From Ferdinandcohnia salidurans (lineage in GTDB: Bacteria; Bacillota; Bacilli; Bacillales; Bacillaceae_L), in assembly GCF_042680725.1 (NCBI RefSeq), contig NZ_JBHUEK010000025.1, positions 124,001-188,000 of the forward strand: 64,000 nt of DNA, in the 5' to 3' direction. The first letter of the stretch is position 1. Each line of letters begins with the position of its first letter. A program made the translations under genes and the position numbers. The notes beneath the pieces were generated by a model. It did no database searches. It was not told where the DNA came from and saw nothing but the letters and a program-made list of their open reading frames with translations. Positions 17,648-27,518 of the stretch are shown in pieces.

Positions 17648-18978
17648 GTTGACACCTTTCTGCGTTTAACTTTTTTTAGAATCCTTCTATAAAATTGATA
17701 ATCCTCGGATTGGATAAGCAAGAGTTTACTTATTTTTACACCTGTCTGTTTTTTAAATATAAAGAGTTTTATTATCGTTGCAAGACTATATGTAATAGAT
17801 GTAGCGATTGCCGCACCCAATATACCATATATGGGGACTAAGATAATATTAAGAACTATATTGGAAATAACTGTAAAAATTGAAACATTCATATTTATTT
17901 CGGGTTTTCCACGTCCAGCTAAATCATTGGAAAGAATTCGATCCACTGAAAATAAAACAATACCAGGTAATAGAAACTTTATTGCCAACGAACTTTCTAT
18001 GTATTCTTTACCGAATAAGATTAAAATAATTAGATCACTTAGAAGATAGAAGATTAATCCACCAAATATCGATAACCACAGGACATTTCTACTTAAAACT
18101 GATGTAAGATGATTTTTTTCATCCTGATTGTCAAGGGATGATACCGTTGGAAACAATACGGAAGAGATGGCCTGTGAAACAATCCACAATCTTTCTGAAA
18201 TAGAAACTGCTGCAGTATAGATCCCTACTGCTGCAGGGTTAATATAAAATGAAATAATAAAAATATCAGAACGATAATTAATAAATGAAAGAATATTACT
18301 TATATGAGCCTTGAGACCGTAAGATATCGATTTTTTAAAATAATCCTTTGAATAGGACCCGTCTTTTCCCCTAATACCTAGCTTCTTTTTTAAAAAATAA
18401 CGAGACAATAAATATTGAGCTAGAATCCCAAAAATAAAGGCAAGGACCGCACCCAATATATCAAGGCGTATTATAACTAAAAATAGAACAGTAAACAAGA
18501 GTGCAATAATTTGCCTCGACAATGAGAGCATATTATAACTCTTAAAGTCTTGTTTCCCTTGGAAAATGACTAAAAAATATTCATTTAAAAACAAGAATGG
18601 CATCAATAACAAAATCGCAAATAAGTAAATAGGGTCAACATCTTGAAAAAATTGACCTGAAAAAAACAGTAGAAAAAGTGCTCCCAAAATAACAGAAAGA
18701 AAACTTAAAAGTACTCCACTTCTTGAATTTGTTTTCAGGATATCTTCGACTGAATATTGTTTTCTGCCTATATAATAGACAGAAGACGACCCTACCCCTA
18801 AATTAAAAATTGTTAATAACATAGTAGGCAATAGTATGATAAGCTGGTAAATCCCGTTACCAGTTGGTCCTAAAACCCTTGCTATAATAACTGTATAGAG
18901 AAGGCCAATTAGAATTGCAGATACTTGGCGACTAATTGTCATTAATGTGTTTTTAATGAATTGTTTTGATTCACTCAT
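17644..18978 (-). CDS. Wzx-type polysaccharide flippase
   Basis: Protein of 444 residues with about twelve to fourteen hydrophobic segments, of the MATE-like/MviN-like oligosaccharide flippase superfamily (LGPTGNGIYQLIILLPTMLLTIFNLGVGSS, then GAVLAFIFGILAQYLL). It should move the undecaprenyl-linked repeat unit across the membrane. First gene of the distal block after a terminator-like hairpin at 19019-19054; only about 40 bases separate them, so it may depend on read-through. Confidence 0.9.
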   Translation of the reverse strand: MSESKQFIKNTLMTISRQVSAILIGLLYTVIIARVLGPTGNGIYQLIILLPTMLLTIFNLGVGSSSVYYIGRKQYSVEDILKTNSRSGVLLSFLSVILGALFLLFFSGQFFQDVDPIYLFAILLLMPFLFLNEYFLVIFQGKQDFKSYNMLSLSRQIIALLFTVLFLVIIRLDILGAVLAFIFGILAQYLLSRYFLKKKLGIRGKDGSYSKDYFKKSISYGLKAHISNILSFINYRSDIFIISFYINPAAVGIYTAAVSISERLWIVSQAISSVLFPTVSSLDNQDEKNHLTSVLSRNVLWLSIFGGLIFYLLSDLIILILFGKEYIESSLAIKFLLPGIVLFSVDRILSNDLAGRGKPEINMNVSIFTVISNIVLNIILVPIYGILGAAIATSITYSLATIIKLFIFKKQTGVKISKLLLIQSEDYQFYRRILKKVKRRKVST

Positions 18979-19018
18979 GATATACCTCTTACAAGAAAGA
19001 TTGTGGAAATAAAATAGA

Positions 19019-19054
19019 ACTATAAATATAAATAACAGTATTTATATTTATAGT
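19019..19054 (-). terminator. Hairpin after the WbpA-like gene
   Basis: Perfect 16-bp inverted repeat (arms 19019-19034 and 19039-19054) with a 4-base loop, all A/T apart from two G/C pairs. The T tract after it on the minus strand is interrupted. It could be a partial terminator lowering expression of the wzx-gt-wzy-gt-gtaB block. Confidence 0.6.
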
Positions 19055-19067
19055 CCCCTTTTCATTA

Positions 19068-20381
19068 TTAAAGCTTATAATAATTTTCGTTTTTATCAAA
19101 ATCTTTTAGCGCGTTACGAGTATCAAAGATTACCTTACTTTCTTTCACAATCATATCATAATCAAAATCACTGTGATTCGTTAAAATAAGGGTCATTTCA
19201 CTCTGGTTAAGAAGTTCTTTAGTTAAAGGTAGTGTCTCTGCAAAATTCTTGCCACATTTATAGCTCTTTATATATGGGTCCACTACCAATACCTCTGCTC
19301 CTTTTTCCCGCAACATTGTAATAATTGGAAGGGAAGGAGATTCACGATAATCATCTATATCCTTCTTATACGCAACACCTAATACCGCGATTTTAGATCC
19401 TTTTAGGGGCTTTCCGTACTCATTTAAAATTTCTAAGCTTCTTTGTACAACATACTCTGGCATGCTATTGTTTATTTCGCCTGCAAGCTCGATAAGACGA
19501 GTATGATAATTATACTCTCTTGCTTTCCATGTTAGATAAAAAGGATCAATTGGAATACAATGACCTCCTAGACCTGGTCCAGGGTAGAACGCCATAAATC
19601 CATATGGCTTTGTTTTAGCTGCATCAATCACTTCCCAAACGTCAATGCCCATTCTCTTACATAATAAGGCCATTTCATTAGCTAACGCAATATTAATATG
19701 TCTAAATGTATTTTCAAAGATCTTTTCCATTTCCGCAACAGCAGGACTTGAAACCTCGTGTACATCTCCTTCAAGTACCGCGCGGTAAAGAGCAGCTGCA
19801 ACCCTTGTACATTTTTCTGTAATCCCACCAACTACTTTCGGTGTATTCTTTGTATTGTAAAGTTTGTTACCAGGGTCTACACGTTCTGGTGAGTACGCAA
19901 CAAAAATTTCCTCTCCAACAACTAATCCACTTGTTTCAAGAGTGGGTTTTACAATCTCCTCTGTTGTTCCAGGGTATGTAGTAGATTCAAGAACCACTAA
20001 CATTCCTTCATGTACATATTTTGCGATTTCCTTTGAAGAACTTTCTACATAGGAAGTATCTGGCTGCATATGTTGATCTAAAGGTGTAGGTACACAAATT
20101 GCTACAGTATCTACTTCTTTGATTTTTTCATAATCTGTTGTCGCTTCAAGTCTGCCCTCTTTGATCATTTCTGATAACTCTTCATCAACAACATCACCAA
20201 TATAGTTAATTCCTTGATTAACTTGGTCCACTCTTGATTGCTGCACATCAAAGCCAATTACTTTATAGCCTGCTTTTGCTTTCTCCACTGCTAATGGCAG
20301 ACCAACGTATCCTAATCCAACAACACCTATTACAGCATCTTTAGATTCAATTTTATTTAATAAATTTTCAAATATACTCAT
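19068..20381 (-). CDS. Nucleotide-sugar 6-dehydrogenase, WbpA/WecC type
   Basis: Protein of 437 residues of the UDP-glucose/GDP-mannose dehydrogenase family. N-terminal NAD domain (GVVGLGYVGLPLAVEKAKAG), central domain with VAYSPERVDPGN, catalytic cysteine in GPGLGGHCIPIDPFYL, and C-terminal domain with GVAYKKDIDDYRESPSLPI. These segments resemble UDP-GlcNAc 6-dehydrogenase WbpA more than glucose dehydrogenases. It oxidises C6 of UDP-GlcNAc (or UDP-ManNAc) to the acid. The presence of a WbpE-like aminotransferase two genes upstream favours the WbpA route. WecC or TuaD-like function cannot be excluded. Confidence 0.87.
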   Translation of the reverse strand: MSIFENLLNKIESKDAVIGVVGLGYVGLPLAVEKAKAGYKVIGFDVQQSRVDQVNQGINYIGDVVDEELSEMIKEGRLEATTDYEKIKEVDTVAICVPTPLDQHMQPDTSYVESSSKEIAKYVHEGMLVVLESTTYPGTTEEIVKPTLETSGLVVGEEIFVAYSPERVDPGNKLYNTKNTPKVVGGITEKCTRVAAALYRAVLEGDVHEVSSPAVAEMEKIFENTFRHINIALANEMALLCKRMGIDVWEVIDAAKTKPYGFMAFYPGPGLGGHCIPIDPFYLTWKAREYNYHTRLIELAGEINNSMPEYVVQRSLEILNEYGKPLKGSKIAVLGVAYKKDIDDYRESPSLPIITMLREKGAEVLVVDPYIKSYKCGKNFAETLPLTKELLNQSEMTLILTNHSDFDYDMIVKESKVIFDTRNALKDFDKNENYYKL

Positions 20382-20383
20382 GC

Positions 20384-21151
20384 TTACATCTCCTTAAATT
20401 GACGGGCGTTAATTATATATTTCCACAAAACCACAATAATTAACATAAGTTGAAAAAACGCTGCTCCACCGAGAACTATATAACGGAGTGCGCTTGGTTT
20501 GTTTTCACTAGTAACAATACCACCTGATATTCTAGGTTCGTGTTTTTTCATGTCTGCTAGTTCATTTTCTGCGTAAAAAAGTAACTCTTCGGTATCAGCA
20601 TTATAGTAATTTCCTTCTATATAAACTAGTTGACTGTCAGAGATAAATATCTCTTCAAGAAAGTCAGTGCTTATCTTGTCTGGATTTTCTTTAAGCAAAT
20701 ACTCCATTAAATCATTAGTAGCATTTACTTGTTTAGACAAAGCATCTACATAATTCTTCCTCGCTTGATATTGTACATTATACTTTTCCGTAAGATCTTC
20801 TAAATATTTATTAGCAACAATTGTCAAGTCCGACTCAACAATTGACTTGTCTGATCCGACTAGGGTTAGGTATATTAGGTTATTTGCTGGTATCGTTACA
20901 CTAAAACCATTTTGAACTTTTTTAGATAATAAATGTTTATAATCATTTGTAATAATATCTTTTATTGATAAATCAATATTTTCCATCTTTCCAGTAAATA
21001 CAGTAGCCTTTGACGTATACGTTGTCGTCTTCGTTAAAGTATACGCATAACCTATCCCCATCCCAATAATAGTTACAAGTATAATTAACCACTTTTTCTT
21101 CCATAAAAACTGTAAATAGCCATAAAGAATATATTTATTTTGTTCTACCAT
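20384..21151 (-). CDS. Wzz-type chain-length determinant protein
   Basis: Protein of 255 residues with membrane segments near residues 17-35 and 218-240 flanking an extracellular region that is partly coiled coil, the Wzz/YveK (CapA) layout. It modulates polymer length and, in Gram-positives, usually activates a separate tyrosine kinase. No BY-kinase or phosphatase gene is in this window, which is unusual for such a cluster. It is 2 bases from the WbpA-like gene. Confidence 0.82.
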   Translation of the reverse strand: MVEQNKYILYGYLQFLWKKKWLIILVTIIGMGIGYAYTLTKTTTYTSKATVFTGKMENIDLSIKDIITNDYKHLLSKKVQNGFSVTIPANNLIYLTLVGSDKSIVESDLTIVANKYLEDLTEKYNVQYQARKNYVDALSKQVNATNDLMEYLLKENPDKISTDFLEEIFISDSQLVYIEGNYYNADTEELLFYAENELADMKKHEPRISGGIVTSENKPSALRYIVLGGAAFFQLMLIIVVLWKYIINARQFKEM

Positions 21152-21160
21152 GACTTCTCC

Positions 21161-22270
21161 TTACGCGAAAAACTTTTCAATGATATCAATGATATATTCT
21201 TGTTGTTCCTTTTTTAATTCTGGGAACATGGGTAGAGACAATGCTTCCTTTGCAGCCTTCTCAGCAATTGGGAAATCTCCTTCTTTATAGCCAAGTTCTG
21301 CGAAAACAGGTTGTAAATGTAATGGTACAGGGTAATAAACCATTGAAGCAACTCCATTTTCCTTTAAGAATTGTTGGAGTTCGTCCCTTCTCTCAACTCG
21401 AATCGTATATTGATGGAACACATGATATCTGTTCTCTTCTTCTTTAGGTGTAATAACATGTTCAGAAAGCTTTTCATTTAATAATTTTGTGTAGGTTGCT
21501 GCTTTTTCACGGCGAAGTTCACTCCATTTAGTCAAATGAGGGAACTTAATGTTCAATACAGCTGCCTGTAATTCATCCAAACGACTGTTGTATCCTAATA
21601 CGTGATGATAGTATTTTGGCTTACTACCGTGGACTCGGATAATGCTCATTTTTTCAGCTAGGTCAGCATCATTAGTGACTATCATTCCTCCATCACCATA
21701 TGCTCCTAAATTCTTTGTAGGGAAGAAACTGAAGCATGTAGTGTCGCCAAGTTCCCCGACTTTTCTACCCTTATACTCTGCACCAATTGCTTGTGCAGCG
21801 TCATCTACAACCCTCAAATTATGCTTCTTTGCAATTTTTAAAATTCGATCCATGTCTGCAGCTTGTCCATATAAGTGAACGGGTATGATTGCCTTTGTTT
21901 TGTCAGTAATAGCAAGTTCAACTTTACTTGGGTCAATATTAAAGGTTATTGGGTCAATGTCAACAAAAACCGGCTTTGCTCCTGCTCTAGCAATTGCTCC
22001 AGCAGTCGCGAAGAATGAAAATGTTGTCGTGATAACTTCATCACCAGGTCCTACTCCACACGCTTGTAAAGAAATATGTAACGCATCACTACCATTCGCA
22101 ACTCCTACGCCATGAGAAGTATTCGAAAAGGCAGCAACATCATGCTCTAACTTTTTCACATTTTCACCAAGAATGAAACTCGAAGAACTCATAACATCAT
22201 CTAAAGCTTTAATTACTTCATCCTTAAGTGATTGATATTGTTCAGATAGGTCTAACATAGGTACTTTCAT
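21161..22270 (-). CDS. DegT/DnrJ/EryC1 PLP aminotransferase, WbpE-like
   Basis: Protein of about 369 residues. PLP-binding lysine in FSFFPTKNLGAYGDGGM, cofactor aspartate in VVDDAAQAIGAEYKG, and DEVITTTFSFFATAGAI. These match WbpE, which aminates the 3-keto form of UDP-GlcNAc uronic acid; other sugar aminotransferases of this class are possible. Start at 22270 is chosen because GAGGAG precedes it by 9 bases; the upstream codon at 22312 has no such site. With the WbpA-like enzyme and the Gfo/Idh oxidoreductase at 29989-31071 it would make a 2,3-diamino-uronic acid donor. Confidence 0.85.
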   Translation of the reverse strand: MKVPMLDLSEQYQSLKDEVIKALDDVMSSSSFILGENVKKLEHDVAAFSNTSHGVGVANGSDALHISLQACGVGPGDEVITTTFSFFATAGAIARAGAKPVFVDIDPITFNIDPSKVELAITDKTKAIIPVHLYGQAADMDRILKIAKKHNLRVVDDAAQAIGAEYKGRKVGELGDTTCFSFFPTKNLGAYGDGGMIVTNDADLAEKMSIIRVHGSKPKYYHHVLGYNSRLDELQAAVLNIKFPHLTKWSELRREKAATYTKLLNEKLSEHVITPKEEENRYHVFHQYTIRVERRDELQQFLKENGVASMVYYPVPLHLQPVFAELGYKEGDFPIAEKAAKEALSLPMFPELKKEQQEYIIDIIEKFFA

Positions 22271-22363
22271 ATTTAGACTCTCCTCATATAAATTGTTTGA
22301 TTTGATTGACAATCTTTATATTAGCATAAAATATTAACTAATTTTTTTACTATTTAAAGACAT

Positions 22364-23473
22364 TTAGGAAAGTAATTCATTTTGAATATCTTTCGCGCGT
22401 TGAAACCATAAATGTTTTCGTTTAAGTGCAAATATCGAATTTTGCCTCAGCATATTTCGTTTTGTGGAATCAAGCATTTCCTTTAATCCACCTTGTATAG
22501 AGTCACTATTATCCTTTACAATTAACCCGATTTTATCCTGTTCGACTATTTTTTGTAAGGCAGTACAATCGGTAGCTAAAACTGGTAAACCATATGAAAG
22601 GTATTCGAACAATTTTACAGGAACTGCAAAATCATTATATGTTCCCCTTTTTAGAGTAACAATTCCAAAATCAGCATCTTTATAAATAGGGAGCAATGCC
22701 TCCCCATGAGCATGATGAATATGTAACCAATCCTCATTTAAATAGGGCTTTAAGTACTCTTTAAAAGTATTAAATTCTTTTTCACGACAGACAAACAAAA
22801 GTTCAATATATGTAGTACCTTTGTTTAGCTGTTTAAAGGCTTCAAGAACCTCATATACTCCATACCTTGGGTCAATCCCACCAACGTAAACTGCACGTAC
22901 CTTTTTTGAATCTTGTTTGTTTATAACCGCAGTTCTATCGATTCCACCAGGAGGCGACGAAGAAACCTGCTGTGAAGGAATTTTCACGTACTTATTCATT
23001 TCCAAGCTGGGCAAAAAAATTTTTTTTGCATTTTTTTTGTATAGGAATAACTCTATTTCAAATAATTGAACCATGATTGTCTTTATAATAGGCTTTACCT
23101 TATAGAGATCTTTAAATTTCCAATAAATGTCACGGTAAAAAATCCCCAGTGGTATCTTATTCTTTTTAAGAAATTTAAAGAAACTGTGGTCCACCAATGG
23201 GTGTCTTGGTATATGATCCGGATCTGTTAACCAAATAGGAATTGTTTGATTTTCCATATAGCAGTATAAGATATCATCGGGATTTACTTCTTCATAAATT
23301 TTCCTTAGTTGATTCTTTCTTTCCTTTGCATCGCCAATCACATCTAAACATTCAAACCCTTGCTCATAAGCTAATTCGTGAAATGCCTTTAGCATTTGGG
23401 TAGGTCTAACTCCAGAACCACTATCACCAGTTTTCAATTGAAAAGGGTAATAAACAATTATTTTCTTCGTCAA
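22364..23473 (-). CDS. Glycosyltransferase of GT-B fold (GT4-like)
   Basis: Protein of 369 residues. Ends of the fold are recognisable (VYYPFQLKTGDSGSGVRP; AVYVGGIDPRYGVYEVLEAF; VKLFEYLSYGLPVLATDCTAL), a GT4 pattern although weaker than in neighbours. The start is TTG at 23473; the ribosome binding site is poor (GGGA about 12 bases before). The gene begins after a strong terminator at 23613-23640, so its own promoter is expected in 23474-23612; I could not identify one with confidence. Confidence 0.75.
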   Translation of the reverse strand: MTKKIIVYYPFQLKTGDSGSGVRPTQMLKAFHELAYEQGFECLDVIGDAKERKNQLRKIYEEVNPDDILYCYMENQTIPIWLTDPDHIPRHPLVDHSFFKFLKKNKIPLGIFYRDIYWKFKDLYKVKPIIKTIMVQLFEIELFLYKKNAKKIFLPSLEMNKYVKIPSQQVSSSPPGGIDRTAVINKQDSKKVRAVYVGGIDPRYGVYEVLEAFKQLNKGTTYIELLFVCREKEFNTFKEYLKPYLNEDWLHIHHAHGEALLPIYKDADFGIVTLKRGTYNDFAVPVKLFEYLSYGLPVLATDCTALQKIVEQDKIGLIVKDNSDSIQGGLKEMLDSTKRNMLRQNSIFALKRKHLWFQRAKDIQNELLS

Positions 23474-23612
23474 TTTGGAATCAGTCCCTTTACAATAAAG
23501 TCATAAATATATCATTATTCAACATAAAACAATAACAAGTTGATAGTCCTTTGTCAAGAAAAGACAAATTTCGCAAAGAAAATTATGAACCACTTTTTAT
23601 TTTTCACGAACA

Positions 23613-23640
23613 AAAAGCGTAGCAAAATACTACGCTTTCT
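23613..23640 (-). terminator. Terminator of the dehydratase-to-PGT operon
   Basis: AAAGCGTAG / CTACGCTTT stem, 7-base loop, T run on the minus strand, immediately after the sugar transferase stop codon. Confidence 0.88.
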
Positions 23641-23641
23641 G

Positions 23642-24283
23642 TTATTTGAGGATTTTTAATACAGTTTTCAAAATAATTGACATATCCTCAATCACAGACC
23701 TATTACGAAGGTATTCTAAATTATAACGTAATTTATCAACCATGATTTCTTCAATATAGGTTTTTTCAGGGTTCTCAGCCCTACCAAGAAGTTCACTTTC
23801 ATTACTATACTTTATTGATGCATAATCGGTAATTCCAGGTTTAATTTCAAATATCGCCTTTTGTTCCTTATTATAAAACTTTGTGTACTTTGGAACTTCT
23901 GGTCTCGGCCCAACTAAACTCATGTCACCAAACAAGACATTAATAAGTTGAGGAAATTCATCTAGTTTATATTTACGCAAAAAATATCCGACCTTTGTGA
24001 TTCTACTATCTTTGCCAACCGTAATTTGTTTCCCATGCTTCTCGGCATCAACAACCATTGTTCTAAACTTTAGAATTTCAAACTCTTTTTCATGCTGACC
24101 AACTCTTACTTGTTTGAAAAATACAGGTCCCTTTGAATCGACTTTAATTAGAATTGCAATTATAAGTAATAAAGGTGATAGGATGATGAGACCAATTAGA
24201 GATACAACAATATCAAAGAACCTCTTTATAGCATCATTAACAGAATGGTTTTGATTGTTTAATTCTTTGACTTTCCCTTCCAT
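23642..24283 (-). CDS. Initiating undecaprenyl-phosphate sugar-1-phosphate transferase
   Basis: Monotopic phosphoglycosyl transferase of 213 residues. Membrane hairpin at about 22-45 (DIVVSLIGLIILSPLLLIIAIL), then FKQVRVGQ, ILKFRTMVVDAE, RKYKLDEFPQLINVLFGDMSLVGPRPEVP, the family signature with the catalytic Asp-Glu pair. It transfers a sugar phosphate from UDP-sugar to undecaprenyl phosphate and so starts the repeat unit. The size is close to PglC, and the neighbouring dehydratase, acetyltransferase and aminotransferase fit a bacillosamine-type donor, though GalNAc or GlcNAc remain possible. Confidence 0.92.
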   Translation of the reverse strand: MEGKVKELNNQNHSVNDAIKRFFDIVVSLIGLIILSPLLLIIAILIKVDSKGPVFFKQVRVGQHEKEFEILKFRTMVVDAEKHGKQITVGKDSRITKVGYFLRKYKLDEFPQLINVLFGDMSLVGPRPEVPKYTKFYNKEQKAIFEIKPGITDYASIKYSNESELLGRAENPEKTYIEEIMVDKLRYNLEYLRNRSVIEDMSIILKTVLKILK

Positions 24284-24291
24284 GCTTTCAC

Positions 24292-25443
24292 CTATTTTCT
24301 ATAACTTGTTGCAATATCACGAACAGCCTGAATCACTTGTGTAACTTCTTCCTCCGTCATTCTGGGATATAGAGGTAATGAAATTGCTCCTTTATATGCA
24401 TTTAAAGCATTTGGGTAATCTTCAATTTTATATCCGAGCCCTTTGTAATACGGATGCATTGGTACAGGAATGAAATGTACACTTGTGCCAATTCCTGCTT
24501 CTTTCAGCTTTTCAATAAACTCCCCACGATCTATTGTAAACTGACTTTCATCCAATCGTATCACATATAAATGCCAGGCATGACGGTTAATATTATCATG
24601 GTATGGTAGAGTGATTCCATCTATTTTTGCTAATTCCTCATTATACCTTTGAGCGTAATTTTCACGAATTTGCTGCATTTTATCCAACTTTGATAACTGA
24701 ACCAATCCTAATGAAGCTTGAATATCAGTCATATTATACTTGAAACCTGGGTAGTCAACCTCATAATACCAAGTACCTTTATCTCCATAGCGGTTCCAAG
24801 CGTTTTTGCTCATACCATGTAGACTCATAATGCGAATTTTATCAGCCCATTCCTCGTTATGAGTTGTTACGAGCCCACCTTCACCAGTAACGAGATTTTT
24901 AGTGGCATAAAAACTAAAGCATGTGAAATCACCTATACTCCCAATCATTTTCCCTTTGTATTGAGTATAGATTGCATGCGCAGCATCTTCGATAACAATT
25001 AGATTATGTTTACGAGCGATCTCCATAATAGGATCCATGTCACATGGATAACCTGCAAAATGGACTGCAATGATCGCTTTTGTACGTGGTGTTATTTTCT
25101 CTTCAATTAAAGAAGGAGCAATGTTCATTGTCATTGGGTCGATATCGACAAATACAGGAGTAGCACCAGTATGAATGATTGTGTTTGCACTTGCTACAAA
25201 CGTATAAGGTGTAGTAATAACTTCATCTCCTGGCCCTATACCTGCTGCTAATTGCGCAAGGTGTAGACCAGCAGTACAAGAGTTTAATCCAATACCAAAG
25301 TTTGCATTTACATATTCTTTGATTTTCCCTTCGAACTCAACCGTTTTTGGTCCTTTGCTAAGCCAGTTTGATTTAATTGTATCAATGACTTCCTTAATCT
25401 CTTCATCTTCAATCATTGGAAGTGCATATGGAATTGTGCCCAT
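24292..25443 (-). CDS. DegT/DnrJ/EryC1 PLP aminotransferase, PglE-like
   Basis: Protein of about 383 residues. Motifs: GLNSCTAGLHLAQLA, GDEVITTPYTFVASANTI, VIEDAAHAIYTQYKG and PLP lysine in FSFYATKNLVTGEGG. It resembles UDP-4-keto-sugar aminotransferases (PglE, ArnB, perosamine synthetase). Start at 25443 has AAGGG 8 bases upstream; the GTG at 25452 does not. It shares an operon with the 4,6-dehydratase that would make its 4-keto substrate. Distinct from the WbpE-like enzyme at 21161-22270. Confidence 0.88.
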   Translation of the reverse strand: MGTIPYALPMIEDEEIKEVIDTIKSNWLSKGPKTVEFEGKIKEYVNANFGIGLNSCTAGLHLAQLAAGIGPGDEVITTPYTFVASANTIIHTGATPVFVDIDPMTMNIAPSLIEEKITPRTKAIIAVHFAGYPCDMDPIMEIARKHNLIVIEDAAHAIYTQYKGKMIGSIGDFTCFSFYATKNLVTGEGGLVTTHNEEWADKIRIMSLHGMSKNAWNRYGDKGTWYYEVDYPGFKYNMTDIQASLGLVQLSKLDKMQQIRENYAQRYNEELAKIDGITLPYHDNINRHAWHLYVIRLDESQFTIDRGEFIEKLKEAGIGTSVHFIPVPMHPYYKGLGYKIEDYPNALNAYKGAISLPLYPRMTEEEVTQVIQAVRDIATSYRK

Positions 25444-25470
25444 TTTCTTCACCCTTCTTACCTTGTTGTT

Positions 25471-26700
25471 TTATGAATTCATTATTTTTATAAATCTGTC
25501 AGCTAAGACCCTATAATCATGGTTATCCAATACAAATTTCTTTCCATTGTCTCCTAACCTTTTTCTTTCAATATCGGTTAGTTTAAATATCTGATCAATA
25601 GCATCTGCAATAAGTACTGGATCCTCTGGTGCAACTGATATCCCACAGTTTGCTTCTTTCACTAAGTCATTACCCGCTTCAATGCTGTGGATAATCGGCT
25701 TTGCGGCCATCATATAATCCAAAAGTTTGTTAGGACTCACACCAAAGCGATATAGGGAACTTCTTCTCCATCCTATGTATAATGCATCCATCCTGGAAAG
25801 GAAATCAGGAATTGCATTCTTATTAATAACCGGAAGGAAATGAATATTTGTTAATCCCATGTCCTTTGACTTTTGAATAAGAGCATCACGTTCAGCACCT
25901 TTTCCAACAAGTACAAATGAAATGGGTTTATCCTGCATAATTTTTGCAACATCGAGTAAATATTCGAGTGCATTTGAAATTCCTTGTCCTCCTGCATAGC
26001 CTATTAAGAAACTACCTTCATTTTTAAGTTTTGAGATAAGTTCAATATGTTCATTCGGAATTTGTTCATTTGCATTTTCCCAATCCTCGGTTACTATACC
26101 ATTCGGTAGGAATTCAAATTTTTCAGGGTCCATCCCATGATTTATCATATGTTCTTTTGCCTTGGGTAACAATGATACAACCTTATCCGCTTTTTTGTAA
26201 GCATCATTTTCACCTTTTTGCATGGTCAAAATAAAGGGGTGGAACTTAGACATATTTCCTAATTCCATAGGCGTTAATGGCCATAAATCATGTACTTCGA
26301 AAATAAGTTTAGCATTAGACTTTTCAGCAATTTTTGATGCCGGATAAATATCCAATGGGTAAGTTGATGATGCAATCACAATGTCCGGAGCGATCTCTTT
26401 TGAAAGCTTATCTGAATTGGTATACAAGTCTTTCACAAAAGAAAAGATATTTACAACCCTTTTTACGCCATTACCTTCGTATGGGGGTGTCTCTATCCAC
26501 ATATAATGAATCCCATCAATTATTTCTGATGTCCATTTTCCCTTGATGTCAGGTTGAATGGTTCGGACATGTGAGTAGGAACTGGCTATAATTGTAACAT
26601 TATGACCCATTTTTACCCATTCTCTACTTAGATAAAATGGTCTATATTCCATACCATGCTGATTTGATCCTGCATAATGATTAATAAGTAAAATATTCAT
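25471..26700 (-). CDS. WbuB-like GT4 glycosyltransferase
   Basis: Protein of 409 residues with LLINHYAGSNQHGMEYRPFYLSREWVKMGH at the start (quoted in parts: NHYAGS, RPFYLSREW), EVHDLWPLTPMELG in the middle and the donor domain with LVGKGAERDALI and ASVAPEDP-type end. This pattern is shared with WbuB-type N-acetyl-fucosamine transferases and other second-step transferases. In the operon it lies between the acetyltransferase and the PglE-like aminotransferase. Donor unknown. Confidence 0.85.
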   Translation of the reverse strand: MNILLINHYAGSNQHGMEYRPFYLSREWVKMGHNVTIIASSYSHVRTIQPDIKGKWTSEIIDGIHYMWIETPPYEGNGVKRVVNIFSFVKDLYTNSDKLSKEIAPDIVIASSTYPLDIYPASKIAEKSNAKLIFEVHDLWPLTPMELGNMSKFHPFILTMQKGENDAYKKADKVVSLLPKAKEHMINHGMDPEKFEFLPNGIVTEDWENANEQIPNEHIELISKLKNEGSFLIGYAGGQGISNALEYLLDVAKIMQDKPISFVLVGKGAERDALIQKSKDMGLTNIHFLPVINKNAIPDFLSRMDALYIGWRRSSLYRFGVSPNKLLDYMMAAKPIIHSIEAGNDLVKEANCGISVAPEDPVLIADAIDQIFKLTDIERKRLGDNGKKFVLDNHDYRVLADRFIKIMNS

Positions 26701-26719
26701 AAAGAAACGACCCCATCAT

Positions 26720-27424
26720 TTACTGATTTTTTAACAATTGGTCATCAGAAACCATTTTTAATTTCTTAGCTGGGACACCTGCTACTATTTCTCCATCGTT
26801 AACATCTTTTGTAACAACAGAACCAGCAGCCACCGCCCCGTCCTCATTGATAACCTTACCAGGAAGAATAGTGGCATTTGCACCAATTCTTCCCCCTGTT
26901 TTTATCGTGATGCCTTTAAAATGTTTATACCGTTCCTTAGATCTTGCCATATAGTTATCATTTGTTGTAACAACACCGGGAGCAACAAACACATAATCCT
27001 CAATCTCAGAATAAGCAGTAATATAGGAATTGGTTTCAAGTTTACAATAAGCCCCAACTTTACAATCATTTTCAACCGCAACACCACGTCCAATAATTGT
27101 CTTCTCACCTAATGTAACTCTTTCTCTAACAGTTGCTAAATCCGCGATAAAAACATCATCCGATATTTCAGCATTTGCATAAATAATTGCCGAGGTTCCA
27201 ACTGTCACCCCTTCACCTATTTTGGTAGGTGGTAAGGTTTTGACATCAGGAAGGATAGAGTTTTTTGCTCTTGTTGGTTGTTTTCCAATTACTGCATTAT
27301 CTTGAATAATACAAAAGTTACCAATTTCTACACCATCGTATATAACAACATTATGTCCTATTGTTACATTTTCTCCAAGTTTTACATTCTCTCCAATAAC
27401 TACATTGTTGCCTTTTTTAATCAT
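26720..27424 (-). CDS. Left-handed beta-helix (hexapeptide) N-acetyltransferase
   Basis: Protein of 234 residues built almost wholly of hexapeptide repeats (VVIGENVKLGENVTIGHNVVI and so on), with the C-terminal GGRIGANATILPG, GAVAAGSVVTKDV and AGVPAKKL typical of the sugar acetyltransferase group. It should N-acetylate an amino sugar nucleotide using acetyl-CoA. It lacks the N-terminal Rossmann-like domain of PglD and looks more like WbpD, but is longer than WbpD. It could serve either the 4-amino or the 3-amino sugar of this cluster. Confidence 0.82.
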   Translation of the reverse strand: MIKKGNNVVIGENVKLGENVTIGHNVVIYDGVEIGNFCIIQDNAVIGKQPTRAKNSILPDVKTLPPTKIGEGVTVGTSAIIYANAEISDDVFIADLATVRERVTLGEKTIIGRGVAVENDCKVGAYCKLETNSYITAYSEIEDYVFVAPGVVTTNDNYMARSKERYKHFKGITIKTGGRIGANATILPGKVINEDGAVAAGSVVTKDVNDGEIVAGVPAKKLKMVSDDQLLKNQ

Positions 27425-27518
27425 TTCATGTCCTCAACTTTCCAGAATTGATTATAAAACTAGATCATTTAAAGTTTAAACAGCTTCTCTTCCTAAAAAA
27501 GATAAACAGAATGCATCC

